A stretch of DNA of 63,387 nt from JACQXM01 sp964569425. Its GTDB lineage: Bacteria > Planctomycetota > Phycisphaerae > UBA1845. A model generated the notes under the pieces. It made no database searches, was not told the DNA's origin, and was given only the letters and a program-made list of their open reading frames with translations. The stretch is from assembly GCA_964569425.1 (NCBI GenBank), contig CAZMVD010000009.1, positions 1 to 63,387 of the forward strand. The letters run 5' to 3'. Below, in pieces: positions 40,917 to 50,059 of this stretch (the stretch's first letter is position 1; each line of letters opens with the position of its first letter). The translations under genes and the position numbers were made by a program.

Positions 40917-43900
40917 TTACGGCGCGACGTTGAACATCAGCTCCGCGAGCGTCAATACATTCCCGGCGGTGTCCGTCACCATCAGGTTCGCCCGATGCTG
41001 GCCGTTGTCCGTCGGCGTGAATACGAACGTATCGTCGTTCGTGTCCCCGTCCGTATCCACCTGCACCGTGTTACCCGGCGGCGGCCCGGTGACCACCCAC
41101 GCGAAGGTGACGTAAGGCTGCAAACCGCCCGTGATCGTGGCCGTTACCGTCACCGGATTCCCGACCATGGGACTCGCCGACGCCGCCAGCATACCAGCCA
41201 GGTCTTCCAATACGTGAACCGTCAAGTCCTGGAAGACCGTTTGCTGCTGTCCCTGTCCCGGGCCCGGCGAATCGCTCACGCGAACCGTGAGCAGGTAATC
41301 GTTGTTACCGCCGCTGAACGCCGGCGACGTCCACGTGGGGTTGGCAACGGTACTGTTGGAGAACGTACCGCTGTTGCTCGGATTCACGGTCCACTGGAAC
41401 GTCTTGCCGCCCACGCCACCCATCGCCGTCGCGACCAGATCGATATCTTCGTTGCCGAAGACGAACGCCACCAGCGGCGGCACGGTCGAATTGGCGTTCG
41501 TACCAGACATCGTGGTAAAGGCCACCGAAACCGTCAGCGGGCTGGCCGTTACCTGAATACCCAGGTTCTCTGACGCCTGGTTGTTCGCCGCATCCATCAC
41601 GGTCACGCGCACCACCGCGTTCTTGGGGCTGGTGGGTGCCGTGTAGGTAATGGAGGACGCGCCCGCCGTCGGATTCGGCGGCGCCTGCCCGCTGAGCATT
41701 TCTCCGGTCCCCAGCGGCGGATCGATGGAGAACGCATAGGTATACGGCGGGGTGCCGCCCGAGGCGGTGGCCGTCAACAGAGTGGTATTGTTCGGCGCCG
41801 TCGTGTTCAGCGTCGTATCGTCCGCCACCAGGGTCACGATCATGTTCGTCGCCGGCTGCACGGTGAGCAACACAAACGTGGTCTGCGTAGCGCCGGTGTC
41901 ATCGGTGGCGTCCACGCGGAACTGCGCCGTGCCGTTGGTGTTCGGCGCGGTGTACGGGAACGTGAACTGCGGGCCGGCGCCCGGTCCCGCCTGTACGGAG
42001 CCGTTCACCGGAATGCTCCCGCCCAGTGGGCCCAGGTTGGTGACCACCACGGTATAGTCCGGTGTGCCGCCCGCCACGGTGGCGGTCAGCGTGGTGTTGC
42101 CCTGGGGAAGAATGGTTGCAGGGCTCAGCGACGCCGAAACCGCCAGCGGTTGTGCCGAACGCACGCTCACGGGCACAAACGTATCTACGCTGGTGGACAA
42201 CGTCACATCCGTCGCGGTGATCTGAAACAGAACGTCCCCTTCCGCCGCCGGCGCCGTGTACACAAACTGGAACGGCGCGGTATTGTCGACCTGCTGATCG
42301 AACATTCCGCCCTGCAGTCCCAGGTCATCGATCGTGACGCTGTACGGTCCCGCGCCGCCGGACACATTGGCCGTGATCGTGGTCACGCCCCGCGGTGCCA
42401 ACGACGGTGGAACCGCAGAAGCCGTCACCCGCAGGGGCGCCGACACTACGGACACGTTGACCACCTTGAGCGACGTCTGGTTGATGCCGTCGCGGAACGT
42501 GAACTTGATCTGCTGATCGCCGGTGGCGCCGCCCGGCGCCGTATACTGGGCTTCGAAATCCGAATTGCCGATGCACCCGTCCAGGTCCGCGGCGGTGACC
42601 GTGCACGGAAACGCCAGACATGCCGCTGGGCAAATCGGAACCAACGCGCCGCCCAGAGTGGCGTTCTGAAGCGTGGCGTCCACTACCTGATACGGAGGAT
42701 TGGTCGGCGAATCCGGCAAAAAATTGGCGGTAATCGAACTCGTACCTCCCGGCTGCACCAGAGAAGGCGAAACGACCAGCAGCACGTCGAACGAAGAGAG
42801 CGTTCCCACAAAGATCGTAAACGACGTCGTGCGCTGCTGACCCACGGCATCCCGAACCGTCACCGTGATCACCTCGGTCACGTTGAGCTGGTTGTTGCTC
42901 AGGAACCAGCCGGCGCCGTGACCCTGGTAATTAACGGTAAACGGCAGACCCTGCGGACCGGTGGAAACGTTGGTCACCGGACCGAGGAACATGGAAATCT
43001 CGGTGTCGTCGGTCACGTCAACACAGGTTTCGCCCACCGGACAATCGGCGTTGTTGTTGGCCGGGTCGCACGGCGTCCCCGCCACGTCGCACGCGAAGAC
43101 GTCGGTGCTGTCCTGCTTGGTCACGGTGAACGAATAAGGCGGCTTGCCGCCGGTGGCGGTCGCCGTGATCTGCGTCGTTTCACTGGCGCTGAGCGTGGCA
43201 TCCGCCGGAATCGCAGAGAGATTGAGAATCTCCTGCGTGCGAATGACCAGAGGCACGATGGCTGACGCTTCCGCCCCCACCGCGTCCGTCACCCGCACCG
43301 AGACGATGTCACTGCCTTCCGCAATCGCCGCCGTGTAGGCACGAGTCGCCTGCACCGCCGTTGTCGAATTGAGCGAGCCCAGATTACACGTGCAGTTCTC
43401 CGATGCCGCGCCGCAGCCGGCCTGCCCCGGCGCCAGCGTGCCGGTCGTCGGTCCGCTGGCCGCAAAGCACACCCGATAGGGTGGCGTGCCGCCTGTCGGC
43501 GATGCCACAATATTCGTGCCCCCGCCCGGTTCCACCGTGGCATTGGTACTGGTCGCCGTCAACCGCAGCGGATTGCGCGAGGCAATGATCAATGGAATGG
43601 TCGTGCTGGCCGTCGCCCCCACCGCGTCTTCCAGCGAAACGGTGACCAGATCACTGCCGTCATCCATCGCCGATGCGCTGTACACCACGTCGCAGGACTC
43701 GTCGAAATCACGCGAAGGACAAGTGACCGTTTCCGTATCGCCGCTGACCTCCGTCGTCAGCCCCGCAGCACTGATGCTCCCGTTGACCACCGCCGTGTTG
43801 ATGGAAAACGTAATCGAATACGGCGGTGTGCCGCCCCGACCGATTGCCGACAGATTGACCGACCGACCCGGCTCCACCGTCGAACTCTCGGCCGACGCCT

Positions 43901-44756
43901 GCACAAAAGCGAGTGTCTCGGCCGAACTGACCACCACCGGAATGGCGTTGCTCACCCGATTGCCGCTGGCATCCGACGCCTGAACCGTAAACACGATATT
44001 CCCCACCGCAATCGGCGCCCGGAAGCTCGCGTCCGCAATCGTCTCGCCGTCGTCATCGCGCAGACACGCAACTTCCAGCGTGCCGCCCGTCAGGCCGGTG
44101 GCCGTCCATGTTACGTTGTAGGGAAGTCCGTCGTTGGGCGGGGAGGTCGCCCCCGTGCCGGTGCAGGCCGGGGTGTCCGCGGGAACCGGGAACTGCCGGC
44201 CGCCGCTGATCCGCGCACGAAGGGAAACGCGCGCGCCCGGTGTCACCGTGCTGCCGCTCAGCGAGCTGGACGTCACCGTCAACGACCCGCGCGGTCGAAC
44301 GATTTCCAGGACCACCTGCGACGTCGACTCGCGCGGCGTCTCCTCACCTTCCACGACTTCGGTCGCGATGACCGTGACGGCCACGGTCGTGCCCGTAAAC
44401 CCCGGATCACGCAGCACGCGCAACACCCGGAGTATGCTGGTCGTGCCCACGGCGTCTTCCGCTGGAAACTGCACCTGAAGCAGCCCCGCCGGCGCATCGA
44501 GCGACCAGGCGTACGTCGCAGGAAGCGACGATTGCGCCGTCAGCGACACCGAGCCCTCATTGGCATCGTCGCGGATCACCCGCGGGCGCTCGCTGGACAT
44601 AAACACGGTGAACGCCGGACGCACCGGCGGCACAGGCTGCCCCGCGGCCGGGTCGGGAACCTCGGTCACCGGGGGCTGATTGATACAAGCGGACGAAATC
44701 ACCAGCACGGCCGCGCAACCGCACGCAGCGCCGGACAGCCAACGACGAATGTTCAT
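40917..44756 (-). CDS. Large Ig-like repeat surface lipoprotein
   Basis: A 1279-residue protein from ATG 44756 (MNIRRWLSGAACGCAAVLVIS, lipobox ISSAC). The body is about ten tandem Ig/PKD-like beta-sandwich domains of ~115 residues. Each is marked by a turn such as GGTPPYSI, GGTPPYRV, GGKPPYSF, GGAGPYSV, GGTPDYTV or GGTPPYTY, and by strands ending in VTVRDAVG-type motifs. It is low in Cys apart from isolated pairs. Such proteins are cell-surface adhesins or structural coat proteins. It lies between the FecR-domain gene and the TSP3 gene. Confidence 0.82.
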   Translation of the reverse strand: MNIRRWLSGAACGCAAVLVISSACINQPPVTEVPDPAAGQPVPPVRPAFTVFMSSERPRVIRDDANEGSVSLTAQSSLPATYAWSLDAPAGLLQVQFPAEDAVGTTSILRVLRVLRDPGFTGTTVAVTVIATEVVEGEETPRESTSQVVLEIVRPRGSLTVTSSSLSGSTVTPGARVSLRARISGGRQFPVPADTPACTGTGATSPPNDGLPYNVTWTATGLTGGTLEVACLRDDDGETIADASFRAPIAVGNIVFTVQASDASGNRVSNAIPVVVSSAETLAFVQASAESSTVEPGRSVNLSAIGRGGTPPYSITFSINTAVVNGSISAAGLTTEVSGDTETVTCPSRDFDESCDVVYSASAMDDGSDLVTVSLEDAVGATASTTIPLIIASRNPLRLTATSTNATVEPGGGTNIVASPTGGTPPYRVCFAASGPTTGTLAPGQAGCGAASENCTCNLGSLNSTTAVQATRAYTAAIAEGSDIVSVRVTDAVGAEASAIVPLVIRTQEILNLSAIPADATLSASETTQITATATGGKPPYSFTVTKQDSTDVFACDVAGTPCDPANNNADCPVGETCVDVTDDTEISMFLGPVTNVSTGPQGLPFTVNYQGHGAGWFLSNNQLNVTEVITVTVRDAVGQQRTTSFTIFVGTLSSFDVLLVVSPSLVQPGGTSSITANFLPDSPTNPPYQVVDATLQNATLGGALVPICPAACLAFPCTVTAADLDGCIGNSDFEAQYTAPGGATGDQQIKFTFRDGINQTSLKVVNVSVVSAPLRVTASAVPPSLAPRGVTTITANVSGGAGPYSVTIDDLGLQGGMFDQQVDNTAPFQFVYTAPAAEGDVLFQITATDVTLSTSVDTFVPVSVRSAQPLAVSASLSPATILPQGNTTLTATVAGGTPDYTVVVTNLGPLGGSIPVNGSVQAGPGAGPQFTFPYTAPNTNGTAQFRVDATDDTGATQTTFVLLTVQPATNMIVTLVADDTTLNTTAPNNTTLLTATASGGTPPYTYAFSIDPPLGTGEMLSGQAPPNPTAGASSITYTAPTSPKNAVVRVTVMDAANNQASENLGIQVTASPLTVSVAFTTMSGTNANSTVPPLVAFVFGNEDIDLVATAMGGVGGKTFQWTVNPSNSGTFSNSTVANPTWTSPAFSGGNNDYLLTVRVSDSPGPGQGQQQTVFQDLTVHVLEDLAGMLAASASPMVGNPVTVTATITGGLQPYVTFAWVVTGPPPGNTVQVDTDGDTNDDTFVFTPTDNGQHRANLMVTDTAGNVLTLAELMFNVAP

Positions 44757-44882
44757 AACCCAGACCTGCCTTTCCAACTCGTGCCACACACGTGGCACTT
44801 CTCACGTCGGCGTCCGTGCCCGGTTCGTTTCCCCCCACCACGTCATCCGCCGCCGGAAGGCGGCGACATGTCCTATCTTTCC

Positions 44883-45938
44883 CTAACGGGGAAGCCGGAT
44901 CAACGGCTCCACGTTTGGATTCACCCGAATCGGACCCGTTGTGCCCGGGTTGCCGATAATCCGCGTCCGGCGCAATCGCTGACCCACCACCACCGACGTC
45001 GGAATCCCCGATTCAATCAACGCCCGCGCCGGATTCACCAGCGCCGAACGCAGCGGCTGAGTCACCACACGCGGCACCAGCGCCAGCACCGGGGTCCGCG
45101 GCTGGTCGAACGCCAGCTCCGTGCTCACTTCCCCGCGCACCAGATCCGACGGCCCGCGCGATTCGCCGCGCACCGGAGTGAAGTCTCCCTGCTCGGCACG
45201 ATGCAGCCAGTTCCCGCCGCACGTCAGGGCGAACGCATAGACATCCTGCCGCCGGCGGTCGCCGGAGCGGGCGGCGTCTGCCTGGGCGTCAGCCTCGGCT
45301 TCCGCCGCGCCGAGCACAACCCGCTGACCCGCGGCGATGCGCACCCCGCTGCGATCTCGCGGAGTTCCCGATTCATCCAGCAGTGCTCCCGCCGGCACGG
45401 CTCCGCGGAACGCCCATCCTTCTCCCTGAATGACGGAGATGCTGACAACATCGCCTTCGACCTGTACAACAAAGGACGCACCCTGTGAGAGCATATACCC
45501 GCCCGATGGCCCATTTCCAGCAGCCGTCACCATCCAACGGTTATCAGAACGTCTGCGAAGAACTTCCGCACGCCCCTGTTGAACGTGCACGAAGCCCCCC
45601 GCATCGTCCGCTAAGTCGCGCTGGGCGAAAAACGAGCAAGTCGTATCGGGACCGAGATGGACAATCGTTGCCCGATCGGTCAGCGACAGCGTCGCACCGC
45701 CTTCCGGTCCAGTGACAATCCGCTCATCCAGCTTCAGCGACGCCGCAGATGGCTGAAACCGACCCCCGCTGTCAAACAACTGAATCGGCTCGCCCGCTTC
45801 GCCGCGCGCCGCCCCTTCTCCGCGCAGGGCCGTAACCACCGCCACCGCACCGCTCGCGCCCTGCGGCGCCGATAGCGGCGCGGCAAGCGCCGCTAGCGTA
45901 AACCCCGCGCAAACGACGGATTGAACCTTCGAGTTCAT
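44883..45938 (-). CDS. Secreted FecR-domain protein
   Basis: A 351-residue protein with a signal peptide (MNSKVQSVVCAGFTLAALAAPLSA). Residues ~60-190 fit a FecR-like beta domain (LKLDERIVTGPEGGATLSLTD, VHVQQGRAEVLRR, GASFVVQVEGDVVSISVIQG). The C-terminal part is Arg/Val-rich without known domains. FecR domains in non-TonB contexts often sit beside surface repeat proteins. It is co-directional with the TPR/barrel gene, 34 bp downstream of it. Confidence 0.75.
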   Translation of the reverse strand: MNSKVQSVVCAGFTLAALAAPLSAPQGASGAVAVVTALRGEGAARGEAGEPIQLFDSGGRFQPSAASLKLDERIVTGPEGGATLSLTDRATIVHLGPDTTCSFFAQRDLADDAGGFVHVQQGRAEVLRRRSDNRWMVTAAGNGPSGGYMLSQGASFVVQVEGDVVSISVIQGEGWAFRGAVPAGALLDESGTPRDRSGVRIAAGQRVVLGAAEAEADAQADAARSGDRRRQDVYAFALTCGGNWLHRAEQGDFTPVRGESRGPSDLVRGEVSTELAFDQPRTPVLALVPRVVTQPLRSALVNPARALIESGIPTSVVVGQRLRRTRIIGNPGTTGPIRVNPNVEPLIRLPR

Positions 45939-45972
45939 GGTAGACGCACCTCCGCCCGGTCAGCGACACACA

Positions 45973-48270
45973 TCAGTTAAAACTGAAAGCCACGGACAGG
46001 CCGTAAATCGCCCGGTCGTATTCAAATATCGCCTGGCCCAGGCGATCCACGACGTTGCTGTCGTCCAATGTCCACGCGGCATGCGCACGTATCGTCATCA
46101 GCACGCGATCGATGGTCGGAGTGTAACGATTGACCGCCTGACCGCCACGAAGCACGAACGTCCGGGCCACTCCCAGCGAATATCGCTGGATGAAATCGCG
46201 CCGCGCGCGACGGTGGTAGTCGATCAGGCTGCCGTGACGATACTCCTGCCACGAAAAGTCGGCCGCGGCATCCAGGTCGAACCCATAGGGCAGGGGCACG
46301 CGAATGCCCGCCAGCAGCGTGTACTCGTTCTGGTCGAACTCGTCGCCGTCCGTGCTGTCCCACCCGTATTCCACTCCCAGAAATGGCTTCAGATATCGCG
46401 CTGGATAATCCTCGTCATCCTGTGCCAGCAACTCGTCGTTGGTGCCGCCCCAGGGCTCAATGCCCTTGCTGCGATAGTGCTCGGCCATGTCATAGAGTTT
46501 GTAACTCTGCACGGCGCCCATCGAAATGTACTCGCCGTCGCGATTGTAGCGCCGGTCGTACAACGGCTCGAAGTAATTGCGCAAGCCGTAGGTAACGTAC
46601 AGATTGGTCTCCGCCCGGCGCTCGTTCCAGAAGAAACGCAGGTTGGGGCTGATGTTCTGCGCCGAAAGAAAGCCGTCGCGGCCCAGCAGTGTATAATCGT
46701 AGTCATATTGCAGCCGCACGTGGATCGGCCCGGTTCCATCGCGCTCCGGCATGAGTTCATATTGCAGTGCGGCGCTGCCGCCGTAGCGCTGCTCGTCGAA
46801 CTCATCGATCTCGCAATGCCAGATCTGGGTCGTACGAAGTTGCAGACCCAGCGTCCACTTGTCGTTCAGGTCAAGCGTGTAATCGACGAACAGCCCCGCA
46901 CCCAGACCAAAATCCTTTTTGTCAGACACGCCGCGTGGCAGGTCGGTTCGCTCGCCCAGCAGCACCACGTTGGTGTCGTAGTGCAGTCCCATCGAAGTGG
47001 AAATCTGGATGTCGTTGCGCCGCCGCGGTGTCGTCGACACCGGAGCCGTACGCAACGCGAGAATCTGCTCCCGTTGCCGCGCCACCAGCAGAGGAATGGC
47101 CTCCCGACTGGCTGACGTCGGCTCCCCATCCGGCTCCGTGGGTAAGACCGTATCCAGCCGCGCGGCATCGGTCAGCCGCCGCTCCGCTTCATCCAGAATG
47201 GCTGCCCTGGCGTTCGCGTCCGGTTCGGTGCCCGCCCGAAACGGGATGATCAACCCCAAGTAGAGCGATGCGTAACTGCGCCACGAAAATCCGACGGCCT
47301 GGTCGCCGGCGATGCCCGCCATGATCCGCTCGGCTTCGCCCAGCCGCGCGTAATCCGTATCCGGAGCCTCCTGATCCGCCCGTCGCGGAACGCCCTGGCG
47401 ATAACGAATCACGCCCAGAAAGAACTGGGTGCGCACGCGATCTTCGGCGTCGGCGATGCCGTCCTTCAACATCGATTCCAGCGCGGCGGCGGTCTGCCCC
47501 AGTGCCCGCGTAGCGTTGGCGCGCAATTGGCGGACCGAGGCTGAAGCCTCGTCGGCGGTGATTTCGCGGCGCTGAACGCGAACCGCTTCGTCTTCGTCAA
47601 GTCGTGCCACCTTGGACTGTGCAATGACGTCCAACAGGCGAACCACCGCTTCCGGCCGGTCGAGCAATCGAATCAGCGCCCCCAGGTCGGCGACCATTCT
47701 TCCATAGGAGACACGCTCCGCCGCCGTCGCCGTGCGAAGCTCGGCCACGTTGCCGTCGCGCTCCGACCGCAGCTCATCGTCCGAAATCGGCGCCTGATCT
47801 TCCAGATCCTGCAGGAACCCTTGGCGCTGATTCAACTCGGTCTGTGCGATCAGCCTTTCCGCCGGCTCGAGCGACTCGTCGGCCAGGCGCTGTTCCAGCG
47901 CCGCGATCGCCTCTTCGATCTGTTGGCGTTGGGTGGGGTCCAGCCGAATTTCCAGAATCTGGTCGATCTGCCGGATGCGGTCCTCCGCCACCAGCCGGCG
48001 GCCGCGTTGCAGCAGGCCCGACTCTCCGTGGGCGAGCGCCCGAAAGAGCAGGGCGGCGCGGTGCTGCGGCGCTGCAGAAAGAACCGCGGTAAACCGATCC
48101 ACCGCCTGACTCAGCTCGTCCGGGTTCTGGGCCCGCAAATAAAGGAGAATGCCTTCGTGGAGATCAACGGCCGCTTCGGGCGGTTCCGACGGCAACCCGC
48201 CGTCCTGCGCGCGCAGCGGCGCCGACGCGGCGATCCAGATCAGGCCCAGCATGACCATTCGCTTGTTCAT
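45973..48270 (-). CDS. TPR-like plus outer-membrane beta-barrel protein (SLAM-like architecture)
   Basis: A 765-residue exported protein; ATG 48270 (MNKRMVMLGLIWIAASAPLRA) opens a signal peptide. Residues ~30-420 are helical repeats (LLYLRAQNPDELSQAVDRFTA, LLFRALAHGES, YASLYLGLI). Residues ~430-765 are amphipathic strands with aromatic girdles (GLHYDTNVVLLGE, WTLGLQLRTTQIWH, RLQYDYDYTLL), ending in YGLSVAFSFN with a C-terminal aromatic/Asn. This TPR-then-barrel plan is that of surface lipoprotein assembly modifiers, although longer. It precedes the FecR and Ig-repeat lipoprotein genes. Confidence 0.7.
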   Translation of the reverse strand: MNKRMVMLGLIWIAASAPLRAQDGGLPSEPPEAAVDLHEGILLYLRAQNPDELSQAVDRFTAVLSAAPQHRAALLFRALAHGESGLLQRGRRLVAEDRIRQIDQILEIRLDPTQRQQIEEAIAALEQRLADESLEPAERLIAQTELNQRQGFLQDLEDQAPISDDELRSERDGNVAELRTATAAERVSYGRMVADLGALIRLLDRPEAVVRLLDVIAQSKVARLDEDEAVRVQRREITADEASASVRQLRANATRALGQTAAALESMLKDGIADAEDRVRTQFFLGVIRYRQGVPRRADQEAPDTDYARLGEAERIMAGIAGDQAVGFSWRSYASLYLGLIIPFRAGTEPDANARAAILDEAERRLTDAARLDTVLPTEPDGEPTSASREAIPLLVARQREQILALRTAPVSTTPRRRNDIQISTSMGLHYDTNVVLLGERTDLPRGVSDKKDFGLGAGLFVDYTLDLNDKWTLGLQLRTTQIWHCEIDEFDEQRYGGSAALQYELMPERDGTGPIHVRLQYDYDYTLLGRDGFLSAQNISPNLRFFWNERRAETNLYVTYGLRNYFEPLYDRRYNRDGEYISMGAVQSYKLYDMAEHYRSKGIEPWGGTNDELLAQDDEDYPARYLKPFLGVEYGWDSTDGDEFDQNEYTLLAGIRVPLPYGFDLDAAADFSWQEYRHGSLIDYHRRARRDFIQRYSLGVARTFVLRGGQAVNRYTPTIDRVLMTIRAHAAWTLDDSNVVDRLGQAIFEYDRAIYGLSVAFSFN

Positions 48271-48362
48271 AGGCAGGTCTACGCCGTGGTATGCATGATC
48301 GTTCGACCCCGTACGTCGCGGGCGAACCCAACGCCGCGCCTTTCCGCATACCAATCAAGAAA

Positions 48363-48393
48363 GGCGGGCTCCCGACATCGCGAGACGCCCGCC
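48363..48393 (-). terminator. Rho-independent-type terminator after the small peptide genes
   Basis: On the minus strand GGCGGGC...GCCCGCC (7 bp, extended by TCTC/GGGA inside) is followed by TTTCTT. It lies ~36 nt past the stop of the 66-residue peptide gene and separates it from the TPR/barrel gene. Confidence 0.6.
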
Positions 48394-48428
48394 GATCGCC
48401 GTGGCGGGCGCCGCCGCGCCGTGTCCGC

Positions 48429-48629
48429 TCAATTGCCGGTGTTTTGAGCTTCCTGCACGATGGCCGCTTCGACCACCTGTGCCAGTGTGCTGACCGTCGT
48501 GCGGATCAGCGTGGAAGTCAAAAAGTCCTGGAATTGCAGTGTGGTGATTCCACACGGACCGGCCAGCAACGTGCCGCCCACAAGCAACAGGCCGAGCGTT
48601 CGGCGCGTTCGATTCTTGGCAAAGTTCAT
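48429..48629 (-). CDS. Small secreted peptide, 66 residues
   Basis: Starts at ATG 48629 after GGAGAGA. The sequence opens with a basic/hydrophobic leader (MNFAKNRTRRTLGLLLVGGT) and a Gly-Pro-Cys-Gly stretch, then a helical tail (FLTSTLIRTTVSTLAQVVEA) with acidic end residues. Family unknown. It forms a pair with the neighbouring 58-residue ORF, which has the same basic leader, Gly-rich and Cys layout. It could be a lipoprotein or an exported amphipathic peptide. Confidence 0.55.
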   Translation of the reverse strand: MNFAKNRTRRTLGLLLVGGTLLAGPCGITTLQFQDFLTSTLIRTTVSTLAQVVEAAIVQEAQNTGN

Positions 48630-48676
48630 GATGATGGTCTCTCCAGGCGTCGGCGCCGCGCGGCTAAGCCGCGCGG

Positions 48677-48853
48677 TCAAAGTCCCGCCGCCAGATTCTC
48701 CAACAGGAAAATGGCGAGATCCGCACTCGCAGATATTCCGGCGCGCAACACAATATCGGGGTCGATCATGCAACCCGCGGCCTGAAAGACCAAAGCGCCG
48801 GCGGAACCAAGCGAAAACCAACGTAAGAAGCGACGAGTTCTGGATTGCTTCAT
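48677..48853 (-). CDS. Small secreted peptide, 58 residues
   Basis: ATG 48853 gives MKQSRTRRFLRWFSLGSAGA, a leader with a lipobox-like QAAGC, then a short helix-forming tail rich in Ala, Ile, Leu (SADLAIFLLENLAAGL). It is 47 bp upstream of the 66-residue peptide on the same strand. No family recognised. The ORF runs further upstream in frame, but the basic-leader Met is the sensible start. Confidence 0.55.
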   Translation of the reverse strand: MKQSRTRRFLRWFSLGSAGALVFQAAGCMIDPDIVLRAGISASADLAIFLLENLAAGL

Positions 48854-49293
48854 GAGATCATCCTTCGCCTCAAAGAGTTTCATTGATGGCATCTACCAAA
48901 ACTGCCGCCCGCCGACGGCCCCGGTCGGCGCGGCGCGACGTCCGTTCGACGTTCACCGTGGTACGAAGGCTTTCGCGCCCCAGGGAACGTCTCCCGCGTC
49001 AGACTGCATCGCACAGACAATCCCGCTGTCGGGCAGTCGCCATTGAACGTCAGCGGCAGGGCATTGTCAAGCGAAATGCCCGACCGCCAGAAGGTTGCTG
49101 GACCCGTCGTCATGCTTTCGCGCGATGGTCCTCGCCAGCTTTCGCGTCCTGCCCAGCTTCAACTGCAATGCGGCACAAGAGGGCCGGTCCCTTGTCAAAC
49201 ACGCGCGGATGTTGCGCGATCGCCCTTCGTCGTTGGTCTGGGCCGTGTCTTTCCCATGGCACAATAATCACCCAGCGCCGGTTGCGCACCGTC
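48854..49293. other. Non-coding region upstream of the small peptide genes
   Basis: About 440 bp between the small peptide start and the end of nth (both minus). It holds a sigma-70-like promoter (listed) and an inverted repeat GGGCATT...AATGCCC at ~49060-49080. I see no gene. Confidence 0.5.
49042..49070 (-). promoter_or_regulatory. Sigma-70-like promoter for the small peptide genes
   Basis: On the minus strand TTGACA (plus positions 49065-49070), a 17-bp spacer and TTCAAT (49042-49047). The -35 is perfect and the -10 is 4 of 6. It leaves a ~180-nt leader before ATG 48853. Confidence 0.4.
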
Positions 49294-50013
49294 TCAGGTC
49301 GCGACTCTGCGTTGCTGAGCGCGCTTGGCGGCGGCGGGTTTCTCGGCGCCGTCGACCGCCACGGCCGACGGACAATGGAACGCCAGCGTACAACGCGCGC
49401 AATCCGGCTTGCGCGCCGTACACACCTTTCGTCCGTGCCAGATAAGGGCATGACTGAAATAGGTCCAGGAACGCCGCGGCACCACCTCCATCAGGTCGCG
49501 CTCGATCTTTACGGCGTCCTTGGCGTCCTTGCTATTGACCGTCAGCTTGAGCCGCGTGGCCAGTCGGCCCACGTGCGTATCCACCACCACGCCCTCGTTT
49601 TTTCCGAAGGCGGTGCCCAGCACCACGTTGGCCGTCTTCCGCGCCACGCCCGGCAGGGTCACCAGCTTGTCCATCTCATACGGCACGGCGCCGCCGAACT
49701 CCTCGACGATGCGGCGGCACGATTCCTGCACGCTCTTGGCCTTCTGCCGGAAAAAACCGGTGGAGTGGATCACGGCCTCGATATCCGCGCGCGGCGCACC
49801 GGCCAGCGCCGCGGCCGTCGGGTAGCGGCCAAACAGCACTGGCGTGACCTTATTCACCGTCTCATCCGTGGATTGCGCCGAGAGAATGGTGGCGATGAGC
49901 AGTTGCAGCGGATCCTCGTGCCGCAGTGCGCAGGTCGCCTCCGGATAGAGCTTGCGCAGCGCAGCGAGGATTTTCTTGACGCGCTCTTTTCGAGCAGGCA
50001 ACGATTCGGTCAC
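49294..50013 (-). CDS. nth: Endonuclease III
   Basis: A 239-residue DNA glycosylase/AP lyase with a GTG start at 50013 (VTESLPARKERVKKILAAL). It has the helix-hairpin-helix with catalytic Lys (LPGVARKTANVVLG), the catalytic Asp in VVVDTHVGRL, and the [4Fe-4S] cysteines CTARKPDCARCTLAFHC (spacing 6-2-5). It removes oxidised pyrimidines. The C-terminal ~25 residues are a basic Ala/Lys/Arg tail. Confidence 0.93.
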   Translation of the reverse strand: MTESLPARKERVKKILAALRKLYPEATCALRHEDPLQLLIATILSAQSTDETVNKVTPVLFGRYPTAAALAGAPRADIEAVIHSTGFFRQKAKSVQESCRRIVEEFGGAVPYEMDKLVTLPGVARKTANVVLGTAFGKNEGVVVDTHVGRLATRLKLTVNSKDAKDAVKIERDLMEVVPRRSWTYFSHALIWHGRKVCTARKPDCARCTLAFHCPSAVAVDGAEKPAAAKRAQQRRVAT

Positions 50014-50059
50014 GCGGGCAGCTCCGTTGGTCCGGGCGGCGAAGCCGCCACTGAATGAT

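Noticed and set aside
44848..44865. Hairpin CGCCGCC-TTCC-GGCGGCG between FecR and Ig-repeat genes as terminator
   Set aside because: No T-tract follows on the minus strand. It may only be a stable stem in the intergenic leader.
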